43,783 nt of DNA from positions 1 through 43,783 of the forward strand of contig JBEBSD010000053.1 in NCBI GenBank assembly GCA_040394475.1, given 5' to 3'. Under the pieces are notes generated by a model that saw only the letters and a program-made list of their open reading frames with translations, had not been told where the DNA came from and did not search any database. The position numbers and the translations under genes were made by a program. This document shows positions 25,131 through 33,349 of this stretch, in pieces. Source of the DNA: JBEBSD01 sp040394475. GTDB lineage: Bacteria; Bacteroidota; Bacteroidia; Cytophagales; Spirosomataceae. Every line of letters begins with the position of its first letter. Positions within the stretch are counted from its first letter, which is position 1.

Positions 25131-25490
25131 CACAGCTATCAGCTTTCGGCTATCAGCTATCGGACAAAATACGATGGGTGAGCCCAGTCGAACCCGGGAG
25201 CTGAGCAAACAGCTTTCGGCTATCAGCTTTCGGACAAAATACGATGGGTGAGCCCAGTCGAACCCAGGAGTCGAACCCAGCAGTCGAACCCGGGAGCTGA
25301 GCACACAGCTTTCGACTATCAGCTTTCGGCTATCAGCTTTCGGACAAAATACGATGGGTGGTTGGGTGGTTGGGTGAGCGGAGTCGAACCCAGGAGTCGA
25401 ACCCAGCAGTCGAACCCGGGAGCTGAGCAAACAGCTTTCGGCTATCGGCTATCAGCTTTCGGAAATCAGCTATCGGAAATCCTAAATCAA
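25131..25490. repeat. Nested non-coding repeat cluster (about 360 bp)
   Basis: A 40-bp unit (AGCTTTCGGCTATCAGC.. through ..GACAAAATACGATGGGTG) occurs at 25141-25180, 25211-25250 and 25321-25360, nearly identical each time. Between the copies, a 13-15 bp word of the form GAGTCGAACCCAG recurs about seven times, and GTCGAACCCGGGAGCTGAGC occurs three times. GGTTGGGT is repeated in tandem at about 25359-25374, and the tail (25431-25480) is built from CAGCTATCGG/CAGCTTTCGG words. There are no significant open frames and no conserved arm symmetry like a transposon. The array at 2503-2590 shares words with it. The three copies differ at few positions, pointing to recent expansion or gene conversion. 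Confidence 0.85.
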
Positions 25491-25503
25491 AGACCGGAAG
25501 CAC

Positions 25504-26517
25504 TCAGATAAAATTAACTTCCGGCTGCAGGCTGATCCCGAATTGTTCCTTCACCGCGGCCTGTATTTTTTCGGACAGGTTTTTGATGGCCAAACCGGTT
25601 GCCCCCCCGTAATTCACCAGTACGAGGGCCTGCCTGGCATGCACCCCTACTTCCCCTTCCCGGTAACCCTTCCAGCCGTTCTGCTCAATGAGCCATCCTG
25701 CCGGTACCTTCACCCCGTTTCCGGTCGGGTAGCCCGGCACAGCGGGATAGCGCTGCTGCAGCCGGTTATAAAACTCCCGGCTCACTTCAGGGTTTTTAAA
25801 AAAGCTGCCCGCATTTCCGATGACTGCCGGATCCGGAAGCTTGCTTTTCCGGATCCGGATCACCGCCTCGCTTACCTGTTGTACCGTAGGTTCCGTAGCC
25901 CCCATTTCTTGCAGCACCCGGGCAACATCTCCATAGGCAGTATGCAGCAACGGGTGCTTGCGAAGCCGGAAGGTGACGGAAGTGATGACAAATCGTCCCT
26001 TCTGTTCCTGTTTAAAAACACTTTCCCGGTAACCAAACCGGCAGGCTTCCCTGTCAAACCGGGTGATGGTTCCCGTACTGCAGGCTACCGCTTCCAGTTC
26101 TTCAAATACCTCCTGTACTTCTACTCCGTAGGCGCCGATATTCTGCATGGGCGCTGCCCCCACAGTCCCGGGAATCAGCGAAAGGTTTTCTACTCCTCCC
26201 CATCCGCGGCTCACACAATGCTGCACGAAATCGTGCCATACTTCCCCTGCTCCCACCTTCAGCCAGACATACTCCCCATCTTCCCTTACCTGCTCTATTC
26301 CTGTCAAACCGATCTTTACGACCAGCGCTTCCACATCCTGTAACAGCAGCACATTGCTGCCGCCCCCCAAAATAACTAACGGGTATCCCTTCCACTGTTC
26401 GGCCTGTAGGAGCTGCTGCAGCGCTGCGACCGTGGTAACCACTGCAAAATACCGGGCCTCGGCCGGTATCCCGAACGTATTATAGACCCTGAGCGAAATA
26501 TGTTCTTTTACCTCCAC
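25504..26517 (-). CDS. murB: UDP-N-acetylenolpyruvoylglucosamine reductase, MurB (337 aa)
   Basis: This enzyme reduces the enolpyruvyl group of UDP-GlcNAc-enolpyruvate to UDP-MurNAc with NADPH and FAD, the second step of peptidoglycan precursor synthesis. The sequence has VYNTFGIPAEARYF, the FAD-site LGGGSNVLL, LSLIPGTVGAAPMQNIGAYG, GYRESVFK and the catalytic-Ser segment GNAGSFFKNP, with LIEQNGWKGYREGEVG near the C terminus (type I MurB, about 340 residues). I chose the GTG start at 26517 over ATG at 26613: a -7 promoter box lies inside the extra 32 codons, and the product then begins with the family's usual short lead before NTFGI. The non-coding repeat cluster begins 13 bp beyond its stop. 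Confidence 0.93.
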   Translation of the reverse strand: MEVKEHISLRVYNTFGIPAEARYFAVVTTVAALQQLLQAEQWKGYPLVILGGGSNVLLLQDVEALVVKIGLTGIEQVREDGEYVWLKVGAGEVWHDFVQHCVSRGWGGVENLSLIPGTVGAAPMQNIGAYGVEVQEVFEELEAVACSTGTITRFDREACRFGYRESVFKQEQKGRFVITSVTFRLRKHPLLHTAYGDVARVLQEMGATEPTVQQVSEAVIRIRKSKLPDPAVIGNAGSFFKNPEVSREFYNRLQQRYPAVPGYPTGNGVKVPAGWLIEQNGWKGYREGEVGVHARQALVLVNYGGATGLAIKNLSEKIQAAVKEQFGISLQPEVNFI

Positions 26518-26551
26518 TGTGAAAAATCGGATAGCTTGGCATACAGATCCC

Positions 26552-26559
26552 CAAATGTA
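26552..26559 (-). promoter_or_regulatory. Putative -7 box (TACATTTG) of murB
   Basis: Minus strand reads TACATTTG, a perfect TAnnTTTG, 34 bp before the GTG at 26517 and inside the longer ATG-initiated frame. This decides the start. No good -33 TTTG is visible. Confidence 0.45.
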
Positions 26560-26654
26560 AGGGGAATGATCCGAATAGTCATAATCCGCCGGCAGCACAC
26601 GCCTTTCAGGCATACTTCGTGGCCCGCGCGTGCAATTGGTCGCCCATGGTTAGG

Positions 26655-26672
26655 TAATTTTGTTTAATTTTG
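26655..26672 (+). promoter_or_regulatory. Two overlapping -7 type boxes (TAATTTTG twice) before the SPOR lipoprotein
   Basis: TAATTTTG occurs at 26655-26662 and again at 26665-26672, each fitting TAnnTTTG, with a TTG at 26636-26638. The start codon is at 26698, 25 bp after the second box. Confidence 0.5.
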
Positions 26673-26697
26673 CAATTATCAGTTGATAGACCATAGA

Positions 26698-27261
26698 ATG
26701 AGACGCAATCGATCTGCAGCCTTTATAGTGACTTGTGTGTGCATGCTGTTCTTATCGGGATGTATCCGACAGAGCCGTGTCAGCAGCCGTTCCAATCCGT
26801 ACCAGGAAGACCTCTCGAAGCTTCGTACGCATTACCCGTTTTCCGAAGAAAAATTGCTTGTGGCGGCGACTTCCGGCACAGCCGCGGACGGCGCTTCGGA
26901 CAACGCTCTGCCGGAACAATCGGCAACCGTTAACGCGCGTCTGGATGCCATTTTGGAAACCCTGTACGAACAGAATAAGGCGATCCGTTTTATGTCCGGA
27001 TACCGCGTCCTGCTGTATGTCGGGAATACCCGGGCGGAGGCTGACGGCGCCAAATCGTTTGTTTACCGGAATTTCCCCGACCTTTCTCCGTATGTAACTT
27101 TCGAACAGCCGACCTACCGGGTAAAAATCGGAGACTTTATGACAAGAGTGGAAGCAGAACAGGTATTGGAATCCGTCAAATTACAGTATACCACAGCCGT
27201 CATTGTGCCTGATAAAATTGAAATCCGTAAAGGCCTGCAATCCCGCCTGCAAGACAATTAA
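26698..27261 (+). CDS. SPOR-domain lipoprotein (187 aa)
   Basis: ATG at 26698 gives MRRNRSAAFIVTCVCMLFLSGC with lipobox LSGC (Cys22), followed by IRQSRVSS without acidic residues, consistent with an inner-face (periplasmic) lipoprotein. The middle third is linker-like, and residues about 108-180 form a SPOR domain (GYRVLLYVGNTRAEADGAK, YVTFEQPTYRVKIGDF, EAEQVLESVK), the peptidoglycan-binding module specific for denuded glycans at the division septum. It is divergent from murB, with promoters back to back, which fits a cell-wall role. The true function in division is inferred from the domain. Confidence 0.9.
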   Translation: MRRNRSAAFIVTCVCMLFLSGCIRQSRVSSRSNPYQEDLSKLRTHYPFSEEKLLVAATSGTAADGASDNALPEQSATVNARLDAILETLYEQNKAIRFMSGYRVLLYVGNTRAEADGAKSFVYRNFPDLSPYVTFEQPTYRVKIGDFMTRVEAEQVLESVKLQYTTAVIVPDKIEIRKGLQSRLQDN

Positions 27262-27320
27262 ACCTGATTATCCGCATCTTTTAAAATACAAACCAGCTAC
27301 ATTTATTTAAAACGTACCGC

Positions 27321-28433
27321 ATGAAAAAAGCGTTAATTACCGGCATTACCGGACAAGATGGTGCCTATCTGGCTGAGCTGCTGCTCGGGAAAGGCTATGA
27401 AATACATGGCATCAAAAGACGCACATCCTTATTCAACACCCAGCGTGTCGATCACCTCTACGAAGATCCGCACGAAAAAAATATCCGTTTTCATCTGCAC
27501 TACGGTGACCTGAGCGATTCTACCAATATCATCCGCATTATCCAGGAAGTGCAGCCCGATGAAATCTATAACCTGGGCGCCATGTCGCACGTACGGGTAA
27601 GTTTCGAAGAGCCGGAATATACCGCCAATGTCGACGGGATCGGCACACTCCGCATCCTGGAGGCGGTCAGACTGCTGGGCCTGACGGAGAAAACAAGAAT
27701 TTACCAGGCCTCTACTTCCGAACTTTATGGCCTGGTGCAGGAGGTTCCCCAATCCGAAAAAACCCCGTTCTATCCACGCTCACCGTATGCGGTGGCCAAA
27801 TTATATGCCTACTGGATCACCGTCAATTACCGGGAAGCCTATAACATGTATGCCTGCAACGGCATTTTATTTAATCACGAATCTCCTTTGAGAGGAGAAA
27901 CCTTTGTTACCCGGAAAATCACCCGGGCCGTCGCCCGGATAGCATTGGGCCTGCAGGACGTCGTTTACCTGGGCAACCTGAATGCACAGCGCGACTGGGG
28001 TCACGCCCGCGACTATGTAGAGGCCATGTGGCTGGTTCTGCAGCAGGAGCAGCCGGAAGATTATGTGATCGCCACCGGGGTTACTACCAGTATCCGGGAA
28101 TTTGTCCGGCTGGCCTTCATGGAATTGGGGCTGGAACTGGGCTTCAAAGGAGAAGGGATCAACGAAACCGGTTATATTGTAAAATGCCACCACCCGGAAT
28201 TCCAGTTGGAAGCGGGCAGAAAAGTAGTCGCCATCGACGAACGGTACTTCCGGCCCACCGAGGTAGAGCTCTTGATCGGAGACCCTACCAAATCGAAAAC
28301 AAAACTGGGATGGCAGCCTAAATACGATCTGAACGGCCTGATCAAGGACATGGTAAGCGCCGATCTGGCGCTTTTCCGGAAAGAGAAAATACTGGAAGAT
28401 TCAGGGCATAAAACCCTGAACTACTATGAATAA
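27321..28433 (+). CDS. gmd: GDP-mannose 4,6-dehydratase, Gmd (370 aa)
   Basis: Converts GDP-D-mannose to GDP-4-keto-6-deoxymannose, the first step toward GDP-fucose, GDP-rhamnose and related sugars. The NAD(P)-binding motif is GITGQDGAYLAE near the N terminus. The catalytic set appears as STSELYG (Thr132, Glu134) and SPYAVAK (Tyr156, Lys160), and NVDGIGTLRILEAVR and GNLNAQRDWGHARDYVEAMW are family hallmarks. The length of 370 fits. No GDP-fucose synthase (fcl) gene is adjacent, so the final sugar is not determined here. A TACATTTA box 16 bp before the start is a one-mismatch -7 candidate. Confidence 0.96.
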   Translation: MKKALITGITGQDGAYLAELLLGKGYEIHGIKRRTSLFNTQRVDHLYEDPHEKNIRFHLHYGDLSDSTNIIRIIQEVQPDEIYNLGAMSHVRVSFEEPEYTANVDGIGTLRILEAVRLLGLTEKTRIYQASTSELYGLVQEVPQSEKTPFYPRSPYAVAKLYAYWITVNYREAYNMYACNGILFNHESPLRGETFVTRKITRAVARIALGLQDVVYLGNLNAQRDWGHARDYVEAMWLVLQQEQPEDYVIATGVTTSIREFVRLAFMELGLELGFKGEGINETGYIVKCHHPEFQLEAGRKVVAIDERYFRPTEVELLIGDPTKSKTKLGWQPKYDLNGLIKDMVSADLALFRKEKILEDSGHKTLNYYE

Positions 28434-28467
28434 AAAAAACGGGCCCGGGCCCGTTTTTTTTATTCAT
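28426..28467. terminator. Perfect 42-bp palindrome, bidirectional terminator overlapping the gmd stop
   Basis: Bases 28426-28446 are the exact reverse complement of 28447-28467 (ATGAATAAAAAAAACGGGCCC and its complement). It carries A8 and T8 around a GC core and includes the last codons and stop of gmd. With a convergent gene ending at 28477 it serves both strands. Confidence 0.92.
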
Positions 28468-28476
28468 TTCCCCGGA

Positions 28477-28929
28477 TCAATTCGCGACCTCCGCGTTGTC
28501 GAGGATATAGTTCAGTTCGTAAATATCATCTGCATTCAACTTCATTGTGCCTTTGAATGTCAGGCGTTCGTCCGTCTTAAACTTCCGGGTATTCTTTTTG
28601 AAGTTAAGCGTCATTACCGACTCCTGCCCCGCTCCTCCGCAAAAGAAACAGGCACTGAACGGAAATGCTGAAAGCACATACAGCCCGGCATCCAGATCCC
28701 GCGGAATCACGTACCCCGTAATGGCAATTTCTTTACTGTCCAGTTTTTTTACATCCGGCCCAAAGGTCGGGTACAACATATACACCTGCTCGGCTTCGAA
28801 CCACTTCTTTGCAAATGTGACATCCCGGAGCATTTCCCAGGTTACTTTTTCCGGACTAAGCGGCGCCTTGAAGGAAGAAAGTACCAGAGCGGCAAGCATA
28901 ACGACAAAAACACGGCTAAATAAGGTCAT
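28477..28929 (-). CDS. Predicted exported protein with CxxC motif, DUF3299-like fold (150 aa)
   Basis: ATG at 28929 gives signal peptide MTLFSRVFVVMLAALVLSSFKA; the upstream start at 28953 adds eight residues. The mature part has a helix-rich lead (WEMLRDVTFAKKWFEAEQVY), then the beta strands ITGYVIPRDLDAG and YVLSAFPFSACFFCGGAG, with Cys94 and Cys97 as CFFC, and ends with LKLNADDIYELNYILDNAE. The GYVIP...C pattern resembles the OB-like fold of the DUF3299 family. The CxxC at a loop after a strand suggests metal binding or thiol chemistry in the periplasm. Function is unknown. It ends at the shared palindromic terminator after gmd. Confidence 0.75.
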   Translation of the reverse strand: MTLFSRVFVVMLAALVLSSFKAPLSPEKVTWEMLRDVTFAKKWFEAEQVYMLYPTFGPDVKKLDSKEIAITGYVIPRDLDAGLYVLSAFPFSACFFCGGAGQESVMTLNFKKNTRKFKTDERLTFKGTMKLNADDIYELNYILDNAEVAN

Positions 28930-29038
28930 TTCTTTTGCATTTGATAATAGCATTCTAACAAGATTTATCCACTAATATACTCCATAATTTCCATACAATG
29001 CAAATTACAGCGATGCGGTCAGGTTAATAACGAGTGCT

Positions 29039-30028
29039 TCAGCTCTTTTTATATTGGTCAAATCCCCGGTGGTTAGATTCGTCATAAAGCCGTTCCTGAG
29101 AGAATGCTTTAAAAAAATCGTAGGTGATCCGGAGACCCTCCTCCCGCCCCACCTTGGGTTCCCATCCCAACAGCTCCCTGGCTTTGGTAATATCCGGCTG
29201 ACGCTGCTTCGGGTCATCTTTCGGAAGCGGGTGGTAGACGATCTTCTGGGTTGTTCCGGTCAGTTTGATAATTTCTTCTGCAAAGTCCCCGATCGTAATT
29301 TCCGACGGGTTGCCGATATTAACAGGAAGCGGGTAATCGCTTAACAGCAGCCGGTAAATCCCTTCCACGAGGTCTGCCACATAACAGAATGACCGCGTCT
29401 GGGAGCCGTCCCCGAAAATAGTCAGATCTTCCCCCCGCAGGGCCTGGCCGATAAACGCCGGCAGCACCCTGCCGTCGTTCAGACGCATCCGCGGACCGTA
29501 GGTATTGAAGATCCGTACAATCCGGGTTTCCAGTTCGTGGTACCGGTGATAGGCCATGGTGATCGCTTCCTGGTAGCGTTTCGCTTCATCATAGCACCCC
29601 CGTGGTCCGATAGGGTTGACATGCCCCCAGTATTCTTCGGTCTGAGGATGCACCAGCGGATCGCCATAGACTTCAGAGGTCGATGCAATCATAAAGCGGG
29701 CTTTTTTTACACGGGCCAGTCCCAACAGGTTATGGGTGCCCATTGCCCCCACCTTCAAGGTTTGGATCGGGATCTTCAGGTAGTCGATGGGGCTTGCCGG
29801 CGAAGCAAAATGCAGGATGTAATCCAGGTTGCCAGGCACATGTACAAATTTGGTCACGTCGTGGTGATAAAACTCAAAGTGAGGGTGCGGCATTAAATGC
29901 TCTATATTCCTGAGATCACCTGTGATCAGATTATCCATGGCAACCACCTGGTACCCTTCTGCAATAAACCGGTCGCTCAAATGGGATCCCAGAAAACCGG
30001 CTGCTCCGGTAATAAGTACTCTCTTCAT
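29039..30028 (-). CDS. uxs: UDP-glucuronate decarboxylase / UDP-xylose synthase, extended SDR (329 aa)
   Basis: Decarboxylates UDP-glucuronate to UDP-xylose via a 4-keto intermediate, using tightly bound NAD. The Rossmann motif is ITGAAGFLGSHL (Gly8, Gly11, Gly14), and the catalytic residues align with the human enzyme: Ser118 and Glu119 (STSEVYGDP), Tyr146 and Lys150 (GCYDEAKRYQE). YILHFASPASPIDYLKIPI and RIFNTYGPRMRLNDGRVLP are signatures that separate it from plain epimerases. It starts 39 bp after the GT-C gene on the same strand, which follows ugd, so the operon makes UDP-GlcA then UDP-Xyl. The first 28 bp past its stop hold no clear terminator. Confidence 0.94.
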   Translation of the reverse strand: MKRVLITGAAGFLGSHLSDRFIAEGYQVVAMDNLITGDLRNIEHLMPHPHFEFYHHDVTKFVHVPGNLDYILHFASPASPIDYLKIPIQTLKVGAMGTHNLLGLARVKKARFMIASTSEVYGDPLVHPQTEEYWGHVNPIGPRGCYDEAKRYQEAITMAYHRYHELETRIVRIFNTYGPRMRLNDGRVLPAFIGQALRGEDLTIFGDGSQTRSFCYVADLVEGIYRLLLSDYPLPVNIGNPSEITIGDFAEEIIKLTGTTQKIVYHPLPKDDPKQRQPDITKARELLGWEPKVGREEGLRITYDFFKAFSQERLYDESNHRGFDQYKKS

Positions 30029-30067
30029 TTAGTAATAAAATTAACGGTTATCCAATCCCGGGCCAAG

Positions 30068-31612
30068 TTAAGGATTATTGGTTAGTTCATAAATATAAAA
30101 ATTCTCATCGCTGTTGATTGCTCCGGTAAATGCCTTTACGCAGACTACGTATAAAGCCTCCTCGCCCGGGACCGGAAACGCATCTCCCTCTCGTGGCCAA
30201 TCCTTTTCACTGCGCCGCATCGGCCGGTAGGAAGTCACCAAAATAGCCCTGGGCTGCAGCGCACAATACGAGGCAAACTTTGCAAAAATAACCGAGTCCG
30301 GTTGCCAGTGCGTATCCTTGTTCCAATTCGTTTTGTTCCACACCACAAATGCGACTTCCTTCCGTGCATCCAGGTGATAGAAAGGCTGTTGAAGATAGCC
30401 GCTCACGCCGGTCAGGACATCGGTATACAGGCCACTGATCACGACATCCGGCGGGTAGTTTCCTGCAATATAGCGGGCGGTCTCCCGGGCCATCGAAAAG
30501 GGATATTTCAAATCCCGCGCGTAGGCATTCCATCCGGCGATCACCTGCCCGGCCAGGAAGATCCCGAACACGTAACGGAATACACGTTTAGTACCTCCCG
30601 GCTTCAGCAAAAGCACCCATCCTGCCAATAGCAAGGCGACGGCGGCATTTCCCTGATGCCGGAAAGTTCCTGCATACTTTATATACGAAAAGAACAAAAT
30701 CAGGAATAAAGAACCGCAGAAAAGAAGGAATGCGCTTTTATGATCCCGTAAGCTGTAGGCGGCGGCGGCGGCAAATACGATGGTTAACAACCATAGCCCT
30801 TTCGCGCCCACCCCCACCAGCGGGTTGTTCCAAAAATGATAACTACCCGGCGGGGAAAGCGGGAAAAAGCCATTTCCAAGGGAATAAATACAGCTGATGA
30901 AGCGCTCATAGCGCCATTCAAAAACCCATTCCGACGCAAAGCTGCTATCGCCCGGCGGCAACGTCATCATGCTTATCCCCAGTCCTGCCGCCACCAACCC
31001 AATAAATCCGACAAGCTTCCCGTAACTTTTTTGATCACCGGCAGTTTCAAGGTATTCATACAACGCGGCCAGCGCGATAGCAACCCCCACCATCATCCCG
31101 AATGCATTGGTCTGAAAGAGCAGCAGCAGCAACCAGCCGATCCGTAAGAAATTAGGGATCAGTTTCCCCCACAGGCAGCAGATACTCACCCCTACAAATA
31201 ATTCTACCTGGTAGTTCCTGGCAATGATTCCATATTCGTAAAGCAAATAGTAGCCCAGTACAATACAGCATTTTTCCAGGAAACCAAAGGGGCTCCTGAA
31301 AATCACTAAGGATGCCGTAGCCACTGCAAGCAGCGCGTGAGTCACTTTAAGCAAGGCCGGATCCGCACTTATCCACGAAACCGGCCAGATGACCAGGAAC
31401 CACGCCAGCGGATGCCCTTCGTAACGTATATTTGTCAATAACTCCCGGAAAGAACCGGCATACACCACAATGTTCCAGGCCTGCAATTCATCCCGCCACA
31501 TTTCATGATAATAGTTCCCTGCCAGCAGTGCGAGTAAATAAACTCCCAGCAAACACTGGTTGAGACGGGACGACTTTGTCCATTCTGCTTGCAATTGGCC
31601 ACGAACGTTCAT
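30068..31612 (-). CDS. GT-C fold integral membrane glycosyltransferase-like protein (514 aa)
   Basis: An N-terminal membrane span (LLGVYLLALLAGNYYHEMW) is followed by MWRDELQAW, the acidic Asp41-Glu42 pair in the first periplasmic loop that is the catalytic hallmark of GT-C enzymes (PMT/ArnT-like). Then RYEGHPLAWFLVIWP and about ten further spans (for example LLLLFQTNAFGMMVGVAIAL and LWLLTIVFAAAAA) follow. The last 130 residues (from about 385) form a soluble extracytoplasmic domain. GT-C enzymes use lipid-linked sugars. Its position between ugd and uxs suggests transfer of a sugar derived from UDP-glucuronate or UDP-xylose, but acceptor and donor are unknown. I do not recognise a specific subfamily. 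Confidence 0.75.
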   Translation of the reverse strand: MNVRGQLQAEWTKSSRLNQCLLGVYLLALLAGNYYHEMWRDELQAWNIVVYAGSFRELLTNIRYEGHPLAWFLVIWPVSWISADPALLKVTHALLAVATASLVIFRSPFGFLEKCCIVLGYYLLYEYGIIARNYQVELFVGVSICCLWGKLIPNFLRIGWLLLLLFQTNAFGMMVGVAIALAALYEYLETAGDQKSYGKLVGFIGLVAAGLGISMMTLPPGDSSFASEWVFEWRYERFISCIYSLGNGFFPLSPPGSYHFWNNPLVGVGAKGLWLLTIVFAAAAAYSLRDHKSAFLLFCGSLFLILFFSYIKYAGTFRHQGNAAVALLLAGWVLLLKPGGTKRVFRYVFGIFLAGQVIAGWNAYARDLKYPFSMARETARYIAGNYPPDVVISGLYTDVLTGVSGYLQQPFYHLDARKEVAFVVWNKTNWNKDTHWQPDSVIFAKFASYCALQPRAILVTSYRPMRRSEKDWPREGDAFPVPGEEALYVVCVKAFTGAINSDENFYIYELTNNP

Positions 31613-31763
31613 ATCATGCGGCTAAACATTCCTTTCCGGGTTTACTTCCTAATCACCACGTTCCAGTGTCTATACTGTCTGCCGGCAACAAAGTACCCTC
31701 CCAATCCTTCTATTCCGTCGGCGCTGATAACAGCCGGAACAGCTGACACACAAAATATCCTTA

Positions 31764-33077
31764 TTATCGATTAGTTACAGTGTCTCTTCCCACACTAAAG
31801 TAGGTAAATCCAAGTTCCTGCATCTGTTCCGGCTCGTACAAATTCCGGCCATCAAATACAACCTTATTCTTCAACAGGGCACTTACTTTTTCAAATTCAG
31901 GCGTGCGGAACTGCGGCCATTCCGTGAAAATCATCAGCGCATCCGCATCATCCAGCGCCGCATAGGCCGTATGACAGTAAGTTACCTCCGGAAGCTGGCG
32001 TTTCACATTGGGCATTGCCTCCGGGTCGTAGGCGGTGACATGCGCTCCGGCCTGCAGCAATTCCCGGATATTCTCCAGGGCGGGGGCTTCCCTGACATCA
32101 TCGGTATAGGGTTTAAAAGCCAGTCCCCAGACTGCAATGGTCTTTCCCTTCAGATCTCCCTTAAAATAATCCAGCACCAAAGGGATCAGTTTCATTTTCT
32201 GAGCCTGGTTCACCTCCATCACCGCTTTTAAAATCCGGAAATCATACGCGTAATCGCTGGAGGTTTTAGCCAGCGCCTGCACATCCTTAGGAAAACAGCT
32301 TCCGCCATACCCGATCCCGGCAAACAGAAAACGTTTCCCGATCCTGCTATCGGTTCCGATTCCCCGGCGGATATGGTCCACATTGGCCCCTACTTTTTCA
32401 CAGAGATTAGCGATTTCATTCATAAAGGTGATTTTCATCGCCAGAAAGGAATTGGCTGCATATTTGGTCATCTCTGCCGAACGTTCATCCATAAAAATAA
32501 CCGGGTTCCCCTGTCTCACCAACGGCGCATACAGTTTTTCCATCACCTTCCGGGCCCGTTCAGAGGTCGTTCCCACGACCACGCGGTCGGGTTTCATAAA
32601 GTCCTCTACCGCCACTCCCTCTCTCAAAAACTCCGGATTGGAGACCACATCGAACTCGACTGCAGCATGTTGCGCGATTCCCTGCCTGACCTTCTCGGCC
32701 GTTCCGACCGGCACCGTACTCTTATCCACCACCACTACATAACGTGTCAAAAGCGGTCCCAGATCGCCGGCTACCTGCAGAATATACTTCAAATCGGCCG
32801 ATCCGTCTTCTCCCGGCGGAGTTGGCAATGCCAGGAAAATAACTTCAGCACCTTCAATCCCCGCTTTCAGGTCGGTCGTAAATGTAAGCCTTCCCTCTTC
32901 CACATTCCGGTTGAAGAGCACATCCAGCCCTGGTTCGTAAATGGGAATTTCTCCTCTGGTAAGTCGCTCAACCTTATGACGATCAATATCGACACAGTTC
33001 ACCTGATTTCCGGTTTCGGCAAAACAAGTACCTGTCACCAGGCCTACATAACCGGTACCTACCACTGCAATTTTCAT
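31764..33077 (-). CDS. ugd: UDP-glucose 6-dehydrogenase (437 aa)
   Basis: Oxidises UDP-glucose to UDP-glucuronate with two NAD+ per turnover. The N-terminal NAD-binding motif is GTGYVGLVTGTCFAETGNQV, and VDKSTVPVGTAEKVR, NPEFLREGVAVEDF, EMTKYAANSFLAMKITFMNE and YGGSCFPKDVQAL (catalytic Cys261) are the standard family elements. The C-terminal domain has WGLAFKPYTDDVREAPA. First gene of the minus-strand group followed by the GT-C gene (151 bp gap) and uxs, which consumes its product. The 272 bp upstream (33078-33349) are AT-rich with no clear consensus promoter. Confidence 0.97.
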   Translation of the reverse strand: MKIAVVGTGYVGLVTGTCFAETGNQVNCVDIDRHKVERLTRGEIPIYEPGLDVLFNRNVEEGRLTFTTDLKAGIEGAEVIFLALPTPPGEDGSADLKYILQVAGDLGPLLTRYVVVVDKSTVPVGTAEKVRQGIAQHAAVEFDVVSNPEFLREGVAVEDFMKPDRVVVGTTSERARKVMEKLYAPLVRQGNPVIFMDERSAEMTKYAANSFLAMKITFMNEIANLCEKVGANVDHIRRGIGTDSRIGKRFLFAGIGYGGSCFPKDVQALAKTSSDYAYDFRILKAVMEVNQAQKMKLIPLVLDYFKGDLKGKTIAVWGLAFKPYTDDVREAPALENIRELLQAGAHVTAYDPEAMPNVKRQLPEVTYCHTAYAALDDADALMIFTEWPQFRTPEFEKVSALLKNKVVFDGRNLYEPEQMQELGFTYFSVGRDTVTNR

Positions 33078-33349
33078 ACTGTTATGGAATCGTTTTTATG
33101 AATAATATTAACTTAATTGTGGAATAACGTGGATTATACTTATATTTTCCAGGAATAGGAAACAGGAAAACAGCTAATGACTCCAAAATTAATTTTTTTT
33201 CCCGGAACATCCCTCTTCCCGGGGAGGAATGTTCGAAATCGCTTTACCCGGTCTGCAGGCAACTATTGCAGCTACCCGGCGGGAGTCCGGATAATCGGCA
33301 AATCGTGGGTTCCTGTCGCTATTAACCATCATTTATACTTCATCTGATT

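Noticed and set aside
25375..25430. tRNA T-arm-like sequence (GGGTTCGACTCC on the minus strand)
   Set aside because: The T-loop-like word occurs several times in the repeat cluster, but no acceptor stem, anticodon arm or D-arm accompanies it, so it is not a tRNA.
25131..25490. CRISPR array
   Set aside because: Repeats are adjacent and nested, with irregular or missing spacers, and no cas genes are in the window.
25543..26343. 266-codon open frame on the plus strand
   Set aside because: Antisense to murB, which has unmistakable motifs; composition is Pro/His-rich and without domains.
32373..33101. 242-codon open frame on the plus strand
   Set aside because: Antisense to ugd; His-rich shadow with no domain.
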